In this document: positions 7,411 to 15,217 of the stretch, in pieces
How the letters are laid out: each line of letters opens with the position of its first letter
Position numbering within the stretch: the first letter of the stretch is position 1
From: Candidatus Enterousia scatequi
GTDB taxonomy: Bacteria; Pseudomonadota; Alphaproteobacteria; Rs-D84
Reading direction: 5' to 3'
Length of the DNA stretch: 38,108 nt
Assembly (NCBI GenBank): GCA_018064405.1
Contig: JAGHVG010000016.1
Span: 1-38,108, forward strand
The notes under the pieces: model-generated
The model's database searches: none
Told to the model about the DNA's origin: nothing
Seen by the model: the letters and a program-made list of their open reading frames with translations, nothing else
Made by a program: the position numbers and the translations under genes

Positions 7411-8200
7411 TTTTAGATGTTCCAATTCCGCGTTTAGATCTGTTTTCTATGAAATCAATGGCATCCATTGCATATTTATTGTTTTTTACTTCTTTGCGTA
7501 TGCGTGCCAGACGGTCCAAAACAGTACCTTCGGTATTATTAAATACCGTCGCATACACATCATGAATAGCGTGCATATCTTCATTTGTAAATCCATGACG
7601 CATCAATCCAACACGGTTTATTGTGCGATACATGGCGCGTGGGCCGTCATAAATTGCGTATGGCAAGACATCGTTTGCCACACCCGACATTCCGCCAATG
7701 AATGCGTTGCGCCCGATACGCGAAAATTGCAATACCATTGCCCCCCCAGATAAAATAGCAAAATCTTCAATTTCAACGTGGCCTGCAACCTGGACCAGAT
7801 TAGACATTACAACATTATTTCCAATTTTGCAGTCGTGGCCAACGTGGGCGTTAACCATAATTTGACAATCATCACCAATTTCAGTCCCATCAGATGCGGG
7901 TGTGCCTGAATGGATGGTCACGTATTCGCGAATTCTGCAACGTTTTCCGATACGCAATCCAGTCATGGTGTTTTCGTCTTGCCATTTTAAATCCTGACTC
8001 ATTACCCCCAGAACTGCAAATGGATATACAATAGAATCATCACCAATAGATGTTTTGCCGTCAATAATTACATTGGAAACCAATTCAACCCGATCGCCAA
8101 GTACCACATTTGACCCAATAATACAAAATGGTCCTATTTTACAATCCTGACCAATAATTGCGCTGTCACTGATAATCGCTGATGGGTGTATAGTTGTCAT
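7400..8200 (-). CDS. lpxA: UDP-N-acetylglucosamine O-acyltransferase
   Basis: The 266-residue product catalyses the first step of lipid A synthesis: transfer of a 3-hydroxyacyl group from ACP to UDP-GlcNAc. The N-terminal two thirds is a left-handed beta-helix of hexapeptide repeats (for example CKIGPFCIIGSNVVLGD). NAHVGHDCKIGN contains the expected catalytic His near residue 120. The C-terminal helical domain is present and the length is normal. It overlaps lpxB. An integral membrane protein gene lies 77 bp upstream on the same strand, so the three may be co-transcribed. The start follows an AAGG site. Confidence 0.96.
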   Translation of the reverse strand: MTTIHPSAIISDSAIIGQDCKIGPFCIIGSNVVLGDRVELVSNVIIDGKTSIGDDSIVYPFAVLGVMSQDLKWQDENTMTGLRIGKRCRIREYVTIHSGTPASDGTEIGDDCQIMVNAHVGHDCKIGNNVVMSNLVQVAGHVEIEDFAILSGGAMVLQFSRIGRNAFIGGMSGVANDVLPYAIYDGPRAMYRTINRVGLMRHGFTNEDMHAIHDVYATVFNNTEGTVLDRLARIRKEVKNNKYAMDAIDFIENRSKRGIGTSKNAE

Positions 8201-8277
8201 TAGTATAACCTTTATATTATTGTGCTACAGATTATATCTAAAATGCGAATGTATTGGTATTAAAGAAAAATAACAAA

Positions 8278-9288
8278 TTATAACAAGATGTTGGATTGCC
8301 GGACGGTATCTTGTATATCCGATATTGTGGCAATTTGTAAAATTCCAAGGCACGTTATTACTGGCATTGTCGTCAGTACGCCAAAAGCGCATACCGTAAA
8401 ACCAAAAAACAGCATTTCCATGTTTGCTGGGATACGGGTTGCGTGTTTTATGGACATACCAAACATTATATATCCTATCAGGGATGTTATGATAAATGTT
8501 GGAACGGATTCTGTGATAAGGAACATTGCGAATCCTAAGATCGTTAAAACACGTGTCATCCATTTTAGTTTTATGTATGCAGATTGGCGAATTTTATTAC
8601 CTGGCTTGATTATATGTGTCGCGGCTTCGGCGGCTATGCATAGACCAAATATGGTTACCATAATTAGGTGAATCGGACTTAGATTCCCCAACTGACCAAA
8701 ACGAAAGAATTCTGGCTGCATCAAAATAGCAATAATAGTCGTTAACATAATAATGTTACATATTGATATGTTGGGTATGTTTTTGCGTATTTTGCGACCA
8801 ATGAACAGCCCCAGCATGCATGACGAAATTTGCAGTATTGGTCCCCACCATGTATGCGTATCTGACATTGCTAATATAAATAAACCCAGCAAGATGCCAC
8901 AAATAATTGTTGTTTTGTGTTTGGGATCCTGTTTTTTCCACGCCGGCAGAGATGTTGTTTGGGTTTGATATCCCAGGAATAAACAAGACATAAACAGTAT
9001 AAATGCAATTACCCACGGTAAAAGGGTCTGTGAATCACGCAAAACACCGTAGTTGCCACCAAATAACACAACCCAAACCAATGTTAATGCAACTGTCCAT
9101 AGGCATATTTTTTGTGGTATTTGTTTTGTGTTCCAGTTAAATATGCTAATTAGTTTTTGGCTGTGTTTGTATACCAGGACAAATATCGGACTAGCCAACA
9201 GGGCAGCCCAAAAAAATGCTGGGGCAGATAATGCCGCGTTATTAAACGCGCTGACGGCACTTTGAACGATATTTGCGTTATTAAACAT
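8278..9288 (-). CDS. Polytopic inner-membrane protein, unknown function
   Basis: The start is the ATG at 9288 after AAGGCAAG; the longer frame to 9537 runs into the divergent gene and has no signal. The 336-residue product has roughly nine to ten hydrophobic segments separated by short charged loops (WKKQDPKHK, GRKIRKN, KPGNKIRQ). No catalytic motif is evident. Its place upstream of lpxA/lpxB suggests an envelope role, but I do not recognise the family. The 40-bp gap to the divergent methyltransferase gene must hold both promoters. Confidence 0.75.
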   Translation of the reverse strand: MFNNANIVQSAVSAFNNAALSAPAFFWAALLASPIFVLVYKHSQKLISIFNWNTKQIPQKICLWTVALTLVWVVLFGGNYGVLRDSQTLLPWVIAFILFMSCLFLGYQTQTTSLPAWKKQDPKHKTTIICGILLGLFILAMSDTHTWWGPILQISSCMLGLFIGRKIRKNIPNISICNIIMLTTIIAILMQPEFFRFGQLGNLSPIHLIMVTIFGLCIAAEAATHIIKPGNKIRQSAYIKLKWMTRVLTILGFAMFLITESVPTFIITSLIGYIMFGMSIKHATRIPANMEMLFFGFTVCAFGVLTTMPVITCLGILQIATISDIQDTVRQSNILL

Positions 9289-9328
9289 ATACTTGCCTTT
9301 TGTGTTGCTTGAATTATTATATAAGTGT

Positions 9329-10015
9329 ATGCACGAAAAACAAGAAATTTTTGATTTTATGGGTGGACGCGTTCGTATGATGCGGGGGCGATACAATCCT
9401 ACGTGTGATGCAGTGTGGCTGGCTGCATTTGTCCCTGGAGGATATAAAAGTGCGCTGGATGTCGGTATTGGCACTGGTGGGGTGGCATTGTGTATGCATA
9501 AGCATTTTTCGCAAGGCAAAATAACAGGTATAGACATTTCCCCAGATATGCTGCAAGAATGTTTGACTAATTCCGCACTAAACGAAGTTCAGTTTTCATT
9601 GTTGTGTCAGGATATATTAACATGGAAAACATCGGATACTTTTGATGTTGTTGTTTCAAATCCGCCTTATTTTAAAGGATCGCCCGCCAAACATAACGCG
9701 CACCATAATGTTGAATTACGGGATTGGACACGTGCATGCTTAAAACGTGTTAAACCACACGGATGGTTCTGTACAATCGTTGATGCAGCACAAATGTCGG
9801 GTGTGTTGGCTGAAATTGCTGATAAGTGTGGTGATATTTGTATTTTACCGTTGTTCAGCATTAATAATGTCGCAGAACGTGTTTTATTGCGTGGACGTGT
9901 TGGTTCGCGGGGCAAAACAACATTGTTGGCGGGGTTAGATATAAATGCAAAAGCTATTTTACGTGATGGCTTGACTATCTATGAATATTTGGCTAAACTA
10001 AGTCCACAATGTTAA
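9329..10015 (+). CDS. TrmN6/YfiC-like SAM-dependent methyltransferase
   Basis: The start is the ATG at 9329, giving 228 residues beginning MHEKQEIFDFMGGRVRMMRG. Motif I is ALDVGIGTGGVALCMHKHF, followed by GIDISPDML, and the catalytic motif VVSNPPYF lies at about residue 110. NPPY is typical of N6-adenine and glutamine N5 methyltransferases. The N-terminal RVRMMRGRYNPTCDAVWLAAF resembles enzymes that methylate A37 of tRNA-Val (TrmN6/YfiC). The exact substrate is inferred. The stop overlaps the start of the following M23 peptidase gene, suggesting translational coupling. Confidence 0.85.
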   Translation: MHEKQEIFDFMGGRVRMMRGRYNPTCDAVWLAAFVPGGYKSALDVGIGTGGVALCMHKHFSQGKITGIDISPDMLQECLTNSALNEVQFSLLCQDILTWKTSDTFDVVVSNPPYFKGSPAKHNAHHNVELRDWTRACLKRVKPHGWFCTIVDAAQMSGVLAEIADKCGDICILPLFSINNVAERVLLRGRVGSRGKTTLLAGLDINAKAILRDGLTIYEYLAKLSPQC

Positions 10016-11289
10016 ATTTTATAACGCGGTATTTTACATCGTTATGGTCGTTTATCACTGCACCGTTTCGTGCAGTGTGGCGTGCTGTGGTTAAACTGTT
10101 TCCCCCGCGTGAGTTCACCGTTATGGATATTCCACGTGGCAATGTTTACAGTTTTCAACAGAGCAGTTTTTGGCGTTTTACTAAGTTCTGCGGCAAAATA
10201 GGGCTGGTGCTGTGGGCGTCATGGTCCACGTATGTGTTTGTGTATTATCGTCCATTATTGCAAAAGAAAACAGAGCAGTTGGCCGAAGAAACGGCTCGTC
10301 ATGCCCGTCATATGGTTGATTTACAGGTGTATTTGGCAAAATATAATGAATTGACCCAAAGTTTAAATGTGATTGATAATAAATTTTTGAACGATAAAAA
10401 GTTGACTAAGGATCAACAAGAAGATTTAACGACCAATCGTGCAAAAATATGGGGTGAAATGGATTTTTTGCATACGCGGCTGGTGGACATGTTTTCTAAC
10501 AGTGATTATGCCCCAGAATTTACAAAATTGGCTGATTTGTCGGTTGAATATGAATTGACTCGTGGTGAAAATATAGCGATTAAGCAACAAAATGACCAAT
10601 TAATAGATTCTATGGAATTGGTTGCAGATGCTGATAATATGATTGTGGATACTGTTGCGAAAATGACGGCGGAAAACACAGAAGAATTGCGTTCAAAGGT
10701 GAAACAAATAAATACAACCTTGGTTTCGTTGGGAATATCGGAAACGGATTTGTTGCAGAATGCTAATAAATATTCTAATCCATTGGTGGGTGCGGCATTT
10801 TCACCATTGAACATAGATAAAAAAATGGATGAAAAGTATCAAAAATTGGCGGATGGTCTGGAACTGTGGCACGGTTTGTCTCGTATAACTTCACTATTGC
10901 CTTTGGGGGCACCGGTTCAAAATCCACGTGTAACGTCTGCATACGGAACGCGTACGGATCCATTTGATAAAAAATCATCCAAAAAACACAAGGGGATAGA
11001 TTTTGCTGGAAAAATAGGAACAGAATTAATGGCTGTGGCACCTGGACGTGTTGTTTCTGCGGGTGAACGGGCAGGGTATGGCACAACGGTAGAGATAGAT
11101 CATGGACTTGGGTTTTCAACGCTATATGCACATATGTCGCGCATTACAGTTTCGCGTGGGGATTGGGTTCGCCCGGGAACGATTGTTGGACTTGCCGGAT
11201 CTACGGGTCGTTCAACTGGACCGCATCTTCACTATGAAATTAGGTACAAAGGGCAACCTTTTGACCCATCTAAATTCGTAAAGGAGTAA
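10009..11289 (+). CDS. Membrane-anchored M23 (LytM) peptidase
   Basis: This 426-residue protein has a cytoplasmic N-terminus, one transmembrane helix at about 60-80 and a long coiled coil (about 85-260). The C-terminal M23 domain (about 310-426) keeps the zinc ligands in HKGIDF and GPHLHYE, with GLAGSTGRSTG between them, so it should be active. M23 enzymes cut peptidoglycan cross-bridges. The coiled coil plus M23 layout is used by envelope-remodelling enzymes and their regulators. A bactofilin gene follows six bases downstream; this pairing is known in other bacteria, where the bactofilin scaffold localises the peptidase to shape the cell. The gene overlaps the upstream methyltransferase. Confidence 0.92.
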   Translation: MLNFITRYFTSLWSFITAPFRAVWRAVVKLFPPREFTVMDIPRGNVYSFQQSSFWRFTKFCGKIGLVLWASWSTYVFVYYRPLLQKKTEQLAEETARHARHMVDLQVYLAKYNELTQSLNVIDNKFLNDKKLTKDQQEDLTTNRAKIWGEMDFLHTRLVDMFSNSDYAPEFTKLADLSVEYELTRGENIAIKQQNDQLIDSMELVADADNMIVDTVAKMTAENTEELRSKVKQINTTLVSLGISETDLLQNANKYSNPLVGAAFSPLNIDKKMDEKYQKLADGLELWHGLSRITSLLPLGAPVQNPRVTSAYGTRTDPFDKKSSKKHKGIDFAGKIGTELMAVAPGRVVSAGERAGYGTTVEIDHGLGFSTLYAHMSRITVSRGDWVRPGTIVGLAGSTGRSTGPHLHYEIRYKGQPFDPSKFVKE

Positions 11290-11295
11290 AGGAAA

Positions 11296-11655
11296 ATGTT
11301 AGCATTTACAAACGCTGATGATAAGCAATCGCCAACAGTTGTTGGGGCAGGTTGCAGTATAGATGGCGATATCACCACAGATAACACCATACAAATACAC
11401 GGGCATGTTGATGGTAATATTACGGCCGATACGGTTATTATTGGTCGGGGTGCAACGGTGGTTGGCAAGGTTGTTGCCGAAACACTGTTTTTACATGGTA
11501 CATTGGAAGGTCCTGCGACGGTTGCGACTGCAAATGTGTTTAGCAATGCAAAAATGGTCGGAACATTGGCATATTGCACATTGAACATTACTGGAAATAC
11601 TGGGTTGGAGTGCAAGCTGACCAAACGAAACAGCAAAGGTGGCAAAAATGAATAA
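11296..11655 (+). CDS. Bactofilin
   Basis: A 119-residue polymer-forming cytoskeletal protein. The central domain (about 14-105) is a right-handed beta-helix of short repeats, for example IDGDITTDNTIQIHGHVDGN and the following turns with regular G, V and I spacing. Short disordered tails flank it and the C-terminus is basic (KLTKRNSKGGK). Bactofilins self-assemble without nucleotide and recruit cell-wall enzymes. A strong AAGGAG site precedes it, overlapping the stop region of the M23 gene, so the two are almost certainly co-expressed. Confidence 0.93.
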   Translation: MLAFTNADDKQSPTVVGAGCSIDGDITTDNTIQIHGHVDGNITADTVIIGRGATVVGKVVAETLFLHGTLEGPATVATANVFSNAKMVGTLAYCTLNITGNTGLECKLTKRNSKGGKNE

Positions 11656-12094
11656 AACTGTGTCCAAGGTGTTTGTTGCCGCGGATCATCGTGGTGTTGG
11701 TTTGAAATTGTATCTAATAGAAATGTTGGCTGCTGCGGGTTATCAGGTTGTAAACTTGGGGGTGGATGATCCTGATACGGCTGTGGATTTTCCAGATGTT
11801 GCGCACGATTTGGCGGATGCAATGCTGAATGATGATAAATCACGTGGAATTTTGGTTTGCGGTACTGGGGCAGGTATGGAAATTGCTGCGAATCGTTACC
11901 GTCATATCAGGGCGTCACGTTGCTCAACACCATCCCAGGCACGTGATGACCGTTTTCATGACGATATAAATGTTATAACATTGGCGGCTGATGATATTGA
12001 TATAGAAATGGCATATTTGTGCGTTCAGACATTTTTAGAAAGCCCATTTGATAATATTGAACGGCGCCAGCGCAGAATAGCCAAAATTTCATAA
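11648..12094 (+). CDS. rpiB: Ribose-5-phosphate isomerase B family protein
   Basis: RpiB interconverts ribose 5-phosphate and ribulose 5-phosphate in the pentose phosphate pathway. This 148-residue product has the substrate loop AADHRG and the catalytic motif LVCGTGAGMEIAANR, whose Cys is the base. The following region reads ASRCSTPSQARDDRFHDDINVI, which departs from the common ALCxDxxSAxxxRxHNDANV; the HDDIN element is kept. A related sugar-phosphate isomerase of the same superfamily is possible. The ATG at 11648 is preferred because AAGGTGG lies five bases upstream; a GTG at 11639 is the alternative. It overlaps the bactofilin end by eight bases. Confidence 0.9.
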   Translation: MNKTVSKVFVAADHRGVGLKLYLIEMLAAAGYQVVNLGVDDPDTAVDFPDVAHDLADAMLNDDKSRGILVCGTGAGMEIAANRYRHIRASRCSTPSQARDDRFHDDINVITLAADDIDIEMAYLCVQTFLESPFDNIERRQRRIAKIS

Positions 12095-12096
12095 AT

Positions 12097-12124
12097 AAAA
12101 AACACCCAAATGGGTGTTTTTTAT
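12097..12124. terminator. Bidirectional terminator between rpiB and leuS
   Basis: AACACCC and GGGTGTT form the stem around AAAT, with an A-run before and a T-run after. Confidence 0.88.
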
Positions 12125-14517
12125 TTTGCTATTACAAAATTTACCAATTTATTTGGGACAATGATTGTTTTTACTATTTTTTGTCCGTCTAGTTTTTTGG
12201 CAACAGTGTCTTTGGCGGCGGATGTTATGGCATTCTCTGATGCATCGGGTGCGATGTCAAATTGTCCGGCACGCTTGCCGTTAACAGATACCACAATGGT
12301 CACAGAGGCTTTCGCCAATTTAGATTCGTCAAATGTTGGCCATGCTTCAAATACCATTATGTTTTTATGGCCCAGTTTTTCCCACATTTCTTCGGTTAAA
12401 TGTGGTGCAAATGGGTTTAACACCTGAATTAAAGTTTCATATGCGGGGCGGGGCATATTTCCACTAAACTGATTCATAAATTCCATCATTGCAGAAATAG
12501 CCGTATTAAAATGCATATTGTCCAGGCGATCTGTGACATCAGCGACCAGTTGATTGACGATGCGTTCCTGTTCAGCGGTCATTGGTTCGTCTGTTAAATT
12601 ATCAGACATATTTTCAACACGTTTCAGAAAGCGTTGAACCCCAGCCAACGCGCCATCTGTCCATATAACATTGTTTTCCCATGGCCCCAGTGATAACACA
12701 GAAACGCGTGCCGCATCTGCACCAACAGCATCTACCAAATCAGCAACCATAAATCCGTTACCACGTGATTTTGACATTTTGTAGCCGTCATTACCCATTA
12801 ATAATCCCTGGGCAGTGCGTTTCTTGAATGGTTCGGGGGTGTTTACTAATCCCAGATCATATAATGCATGGTGCCAAAAACGTGAATAGATTAAATGGCG
12901 CGTATTGTGTTCGTGTCCCCCATTGTAGTGCGTCACAGGCATCCAGTTTTCCATTTGTTTGCGTGAACAAAATTCCTGGTCATTTTTTGGGTCCAGGTAT
13001 CGCAGATAATACCATGATGACCCAGCCCAACCTGGCATTGTATCTGTTTCGCGCTTGGCGGCTCCGCCACAGCATGGACACGTTGTGTTTACCCAATCGG
13101 TTGCGCGCGCCAATGGACTTTCGCCATTATCTGTGGGTCTGTAATCCATCATGTGTGGTTGCAGTATCGGCAATTCGTTCTCGGGCACTGGGATCCAGCC
13201 ACATTTATCACAGTAAATCATTGGAATTGGTTCGCCCCAATACATTTGGCGTGAAAATCCCCAATCTTTTAATTTGTATTTTGTTGTGCCGCGTGCAAAA
13301 CCATTTTTTTCGCCGTATTCAATCGCGGTTTTTATTGCGGTTTCTTTATCCATACCGTCCAAGAATTCTGAATTTATGTGCAGGCCATCACCTTCATAAA
13401 CTTTGTCTGGTTCACCACCGGATAATACTGGGATAATGTCCAAATTAAATTTCTTGGCAAATGCCCAATCGCGAGAATCGTGTGCAGGCACCGCCATAAT
13501 TGTTCCGTATGCATAATCTGCCAAAACGTAATCAGATGTAAAAACCGGAATTTGTTTGTTGGTAAAAGGGTTTGTTGCCATAATACCATCAAGTTTTATG
13601 CCTGTTTTATCTTTGGTTGTGTCGGTACGTTCTATCTCTGTCTTGGCGGCAGATGTTTTGATATATTGTTCAACTTCGTTTTTGTTCGCAATTTTACCAG
13701 CATCCAGCCATTTGCGTAATAGTTTATGTTCGGGGGCAATAACACAGAATGTTACACCGAAAATAGTATCAATTCTGGTGGTGTAAATTGTCATAGTGTC
13801 ATTATCAACGCGAAAATCAACGTCGGCACCATGTGAACGCCCAATCAGGTTGATTTCATCTTTTTTAATACGTTCGTCAAAGTCAACATCTTGCAATCCG
13901 TCTAGCAATTTATCCGCGTACTTAGATAGTGCCAGGTTCCATTGCATTTTTTCTTTTTTTTCAATTACGTTATGGCAACGTGGACATTTGTTGTCTTCCA
14001 ATTCTTCATTTGTAAATGTTGTTTTACATTCAGAACACCAATTCATCGGCAGGGCGGATTTGTATGCTAAACCCGCCTTGAAAAATTGAATAAACATCCA
14101 CTGTGTCCATTTAATGTATTCTGGATCCGATGTCGCGATACGCGTTTCAGGGCTAACCGACCAACCAACGCGGTCAATCATTTCAGAATAAGATTTTATT
14201 AAATCGCGTGCAACGTCAGCAGGGTGACGGCCAATTTTTGTTGCGTAATGTTCACCAGCAATCCCCATTGCATCAAACCCCATTGGAAATAATACATCAT
14301 ATCCACGATGACGGCGATATCGTGCCAAAACATCCATGCCCGAATAATTCATCATATGTCCGGCATGCATTCCGGCACCCGATAAAAACGGGAATTCAAC
14401 CAATGTGTAAAAACGTGGCTTTGAACCATCGTTTTTTGGAACAAAGGCACGTTCATCGCGCCAGCGTTTTTGCCATTTTGCTTCACGTTCTTGAATTTTC
14501 TTGATATCGTCGGTCAT
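12121..14517 (-). CDS. leuS: Leucine-tRNA ligase, divergent
   Basis: A 798-residue class I aminoacyl-tRNA synthetase that charges tRNA-Leu. The HIGH-type motif is MHAGHMMNY (about 50-58) and the second signature is GYKMSKSRGN. An editing (CP1) domain is present (YTTRIDTIFG and AVPAHDSRDWAFAKKF), and NWCSEC with CPRC forms a zinc site. Several usually conserved blocks differ from common bacterial LeuRS. The start of motif 1 is EFPFLSGAG instead of PYPSG, the next block is MGIAGEHYATK instead of FGLPAENAA, and the catalytic region has THYNGGHEHNTRHLIYSRFWH. The length is a little short for the family. The start at 14517 follows a TTAAGGGA site. Confidence 0.93.
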   Translation of the reverse strand: MTDDIKKIQEREAKWQKRWRDERAFVPKNDGSKPRFYTLVEFPFLSGAGMHAGHMMNYSGMDVLARYRRHRGYDVLFPMGFDAMGIAGEHYATKIGRHPADVARDLIKSYSEMIDRVGWSVSPETRIATSDPEYIKWTQWMFIQFFKAGLAYKSALPMNWCSECKTTFTNEELEDNKCPRCHNVIEKKEKMQWNLALSKYADKLLDGLQDVDFDERIKKDEINLIGRSHGADVDFRVDNDTMTIYTTRIDTIFGVTFCVIAPEHKLLRKWLDAGKIANKNEVEQYIKTSAAKTEIERTDTTKDKTGIKLDGIMATNPFTNKQIPVFTSDYVLADYAYGTIMAVPAHDSRDWAFAKKFNLDIIPVLSGGEPDKVYEGDGLHINSEFLDGMDKETAIKTAIEYGEKNGFARGTTKYKLKDWGFSRQMYWGEPIPMIYCDKCGWIPVPENELPILQPHMMDYRPTDNGESPLARATDWVNTTCPCCGGAAKRETDTMPGWAGSSWYYLRYLDPKNDQEFCSRKQMENWMPVTHYNGGHEHNTRHLIYSRFWHHALYDLGLVNTPEPFKKRTAQGLLMGNDGYKMSKSRGNGFMVADLVDAVGADAARVSVLSLGPWENNVIWTDGALAGVQRFLKRVENMSDNLTDEPMTAEQERIVNQLVADVTDRLDNMHFNTAISAMMEFMNQFSGNMPRPAYETLIQVLNPFAPHLTEEMWEKLGHKNIMVFEAWPTFDESKLAKASVTIVVSVNGKRAGQFDIAPDASENAITSAAKDTVAKKLDGQKIVKTIIVPNKLVNFVIAK

Positions 14518-14660
14518 GTGTATATCCCTTAAATCGTTTGTTTTTCGGGTATATTTTATAGTGTATAGTGTATTAATTCAAGTTTTTAATATTAAAATTT
14601 AATATACTTGCATAATAGATGACGTTGCTCAGATAGATAAAAACAAAAGTGAACAAACAC

Positions 14661-14687
14661 ACCGCCTAAAATGGCGGGTTTTTGTTA
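14661..14687 (+). terminator. Orphan plus-strand terminator
   Basis: CCGCC (14663-14667) pairs with GGCGG (14674-14678), and a T-rich run follows. No plus-strand gene ends before it. It precedes the repeat at the position the tRNA-Pro terminator holds in copy A, so it may have moved with the repeat or mark a lost gene. Confidence 0.6.
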
Positions 14688-14690
14688 CAA

Positions 14691-14926
14691 ATAACACGAT
14701 TTAATCTGGTTGCGAGAATTTAAAAATACATACAAAAATCAAACAGTTAAATACAAAAAAGTGGTGGAAAAAAACTAAGGTTTAAAGTCAACCACTTTTT
14801 GCATAATTTTGCTGTTGTTTAAAAATGCGCTGTAACCCACAGTGGGTGTGCGTTTGCGTGGTTTTTATAGGTATTGTCTTGTGGGTGCCTGATGGGGTGG
14901 TGCAAAAACCTTGGTTTATGTACCAT
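14691..14926 (+). repeat. Dispersed repeat, copy B (both modules)
   Basis: Module 1 (14691-14760) matches 3185-3260. Module 2 (14771-14926) matches 31201-31356 with six differences in 156 bp. Module 2 begins and ends with related motifs (AAAACTAAGGTTTA and AAAACCTTGGTTTA), the right one lying inside the 26-bp palindrome. A small palindrome in the middle, ACCCAC-A-GTGGGT (14835-14847), has compensatory changes in the other copy. This copy lies upstream of the secreted-protein genes at 15018 and 15218. Confidence 0.85.
14899..14924 (+). promoter_or_regulatory. 26-bp palindrome, second copy
   Basis: GGTGCAAAAACC, TT, GGTTTATGTACC. It matches the elements at 125-150 and 31329-31354. Here it is 93 bp from the ATG at 15018, further than the 34 bp at the other two loci. 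Confidence 0.7.
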
Positions 14927-14952
14927 TATATTTGTGATACTTATTGGTTTTT

Positions 14953-14990
14953 TTGGTGGTGTATTTAGCGCATTGATACGCCACCACCAA
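14953..14990 (+). promoter_or_regulatory. Leader hairpin before 15018
   Basis: TTGGTGGTG (14953-14961) is perfectly complementary to CACCACCAA (14982-14990). No T-run follows, so it is not a standard terminator. It ends about ten bases before the GGGGAG ribosome-binding site and could affect mRNA stability or translation. Confidence 0.5.
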
Positions 14991-15017
14991 GATTAAATCG
15001 GGGGAGTGCGAAAGGAA

Positions 15018-15215
15018 ATGAAACGGATATTTATAATTTTATGTTTAATAACATTCTGCAACATATCATACGCAGATATTGCATCAACGGCATACGTGGA
15101 TAACGCACTTTCCACCAAGCAAGATAAATTACAAATGCAACAACGTCCAACAACTGGCAAACATCAATTGGTATACGATGCCAATACGGCTGAATTTAAG
15201 TATCAGGAGCAATAA
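15018..15215 (+). CDS. Short secreted protein sharing the N-terminal module of the next gene
   Basis: The ATG at 15018 is preferred; a GTG at 15006 has no room for a ribosome-binding site. The 65-residue product has a signal peptide (MKRIFIILCLITFCNISYA), then DIASTAYVDNALSTKQDKL and QRPTTGKHQLVYDANTAEF. This matches the N-terminus of the next protein (DIASTGYVDSIANTKQDVL, ARPTNGTYNVVWDSNSGQF) almost position for position, but stops where that protein enters its cysteine-rich section. It is either a truncated duplicate or a stand-alone partner subunit. The YVD..TKQD pattern recalls short coiled-coil segments in fibre proteins (inference). It is two bases upstream of the next gene and surely co-transcribed. 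Confidence 0.7.
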   Translation: MKRIFIILCLITFCNISYADIASTAYVDNALSTKQDKLQMQQRPTTGKHQLVYDANTAEFKYQEQ

Positions 15216-15217
15216 TC

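Larger units (their letters stand above)
14518..15017. other. 500-bp non-coding region with repeats
   Basis: No credible protein gene is seen on either strand. From left to right it holds the leuS promoter region (on the minus strand, TTGAAT followed by TATAAA with a spacer of about 15 bp, weak), an orphan plus-strand terminator (14661-14687), the dispersed repeat copy B (14691-14926) and a hairpin leader before the gene at 15018. Confidence 0.7.

Noticed and set aside
14518-15005. A reverse transcriptase or template repeat next to the variable genes
   Set aside because: No reverse-transcriptase motif is seen in any protein of the window, and no non-coding stretch here matches V1-V3 with adenines at the variable positions. 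If a retroelement is involved it is elsewhere.
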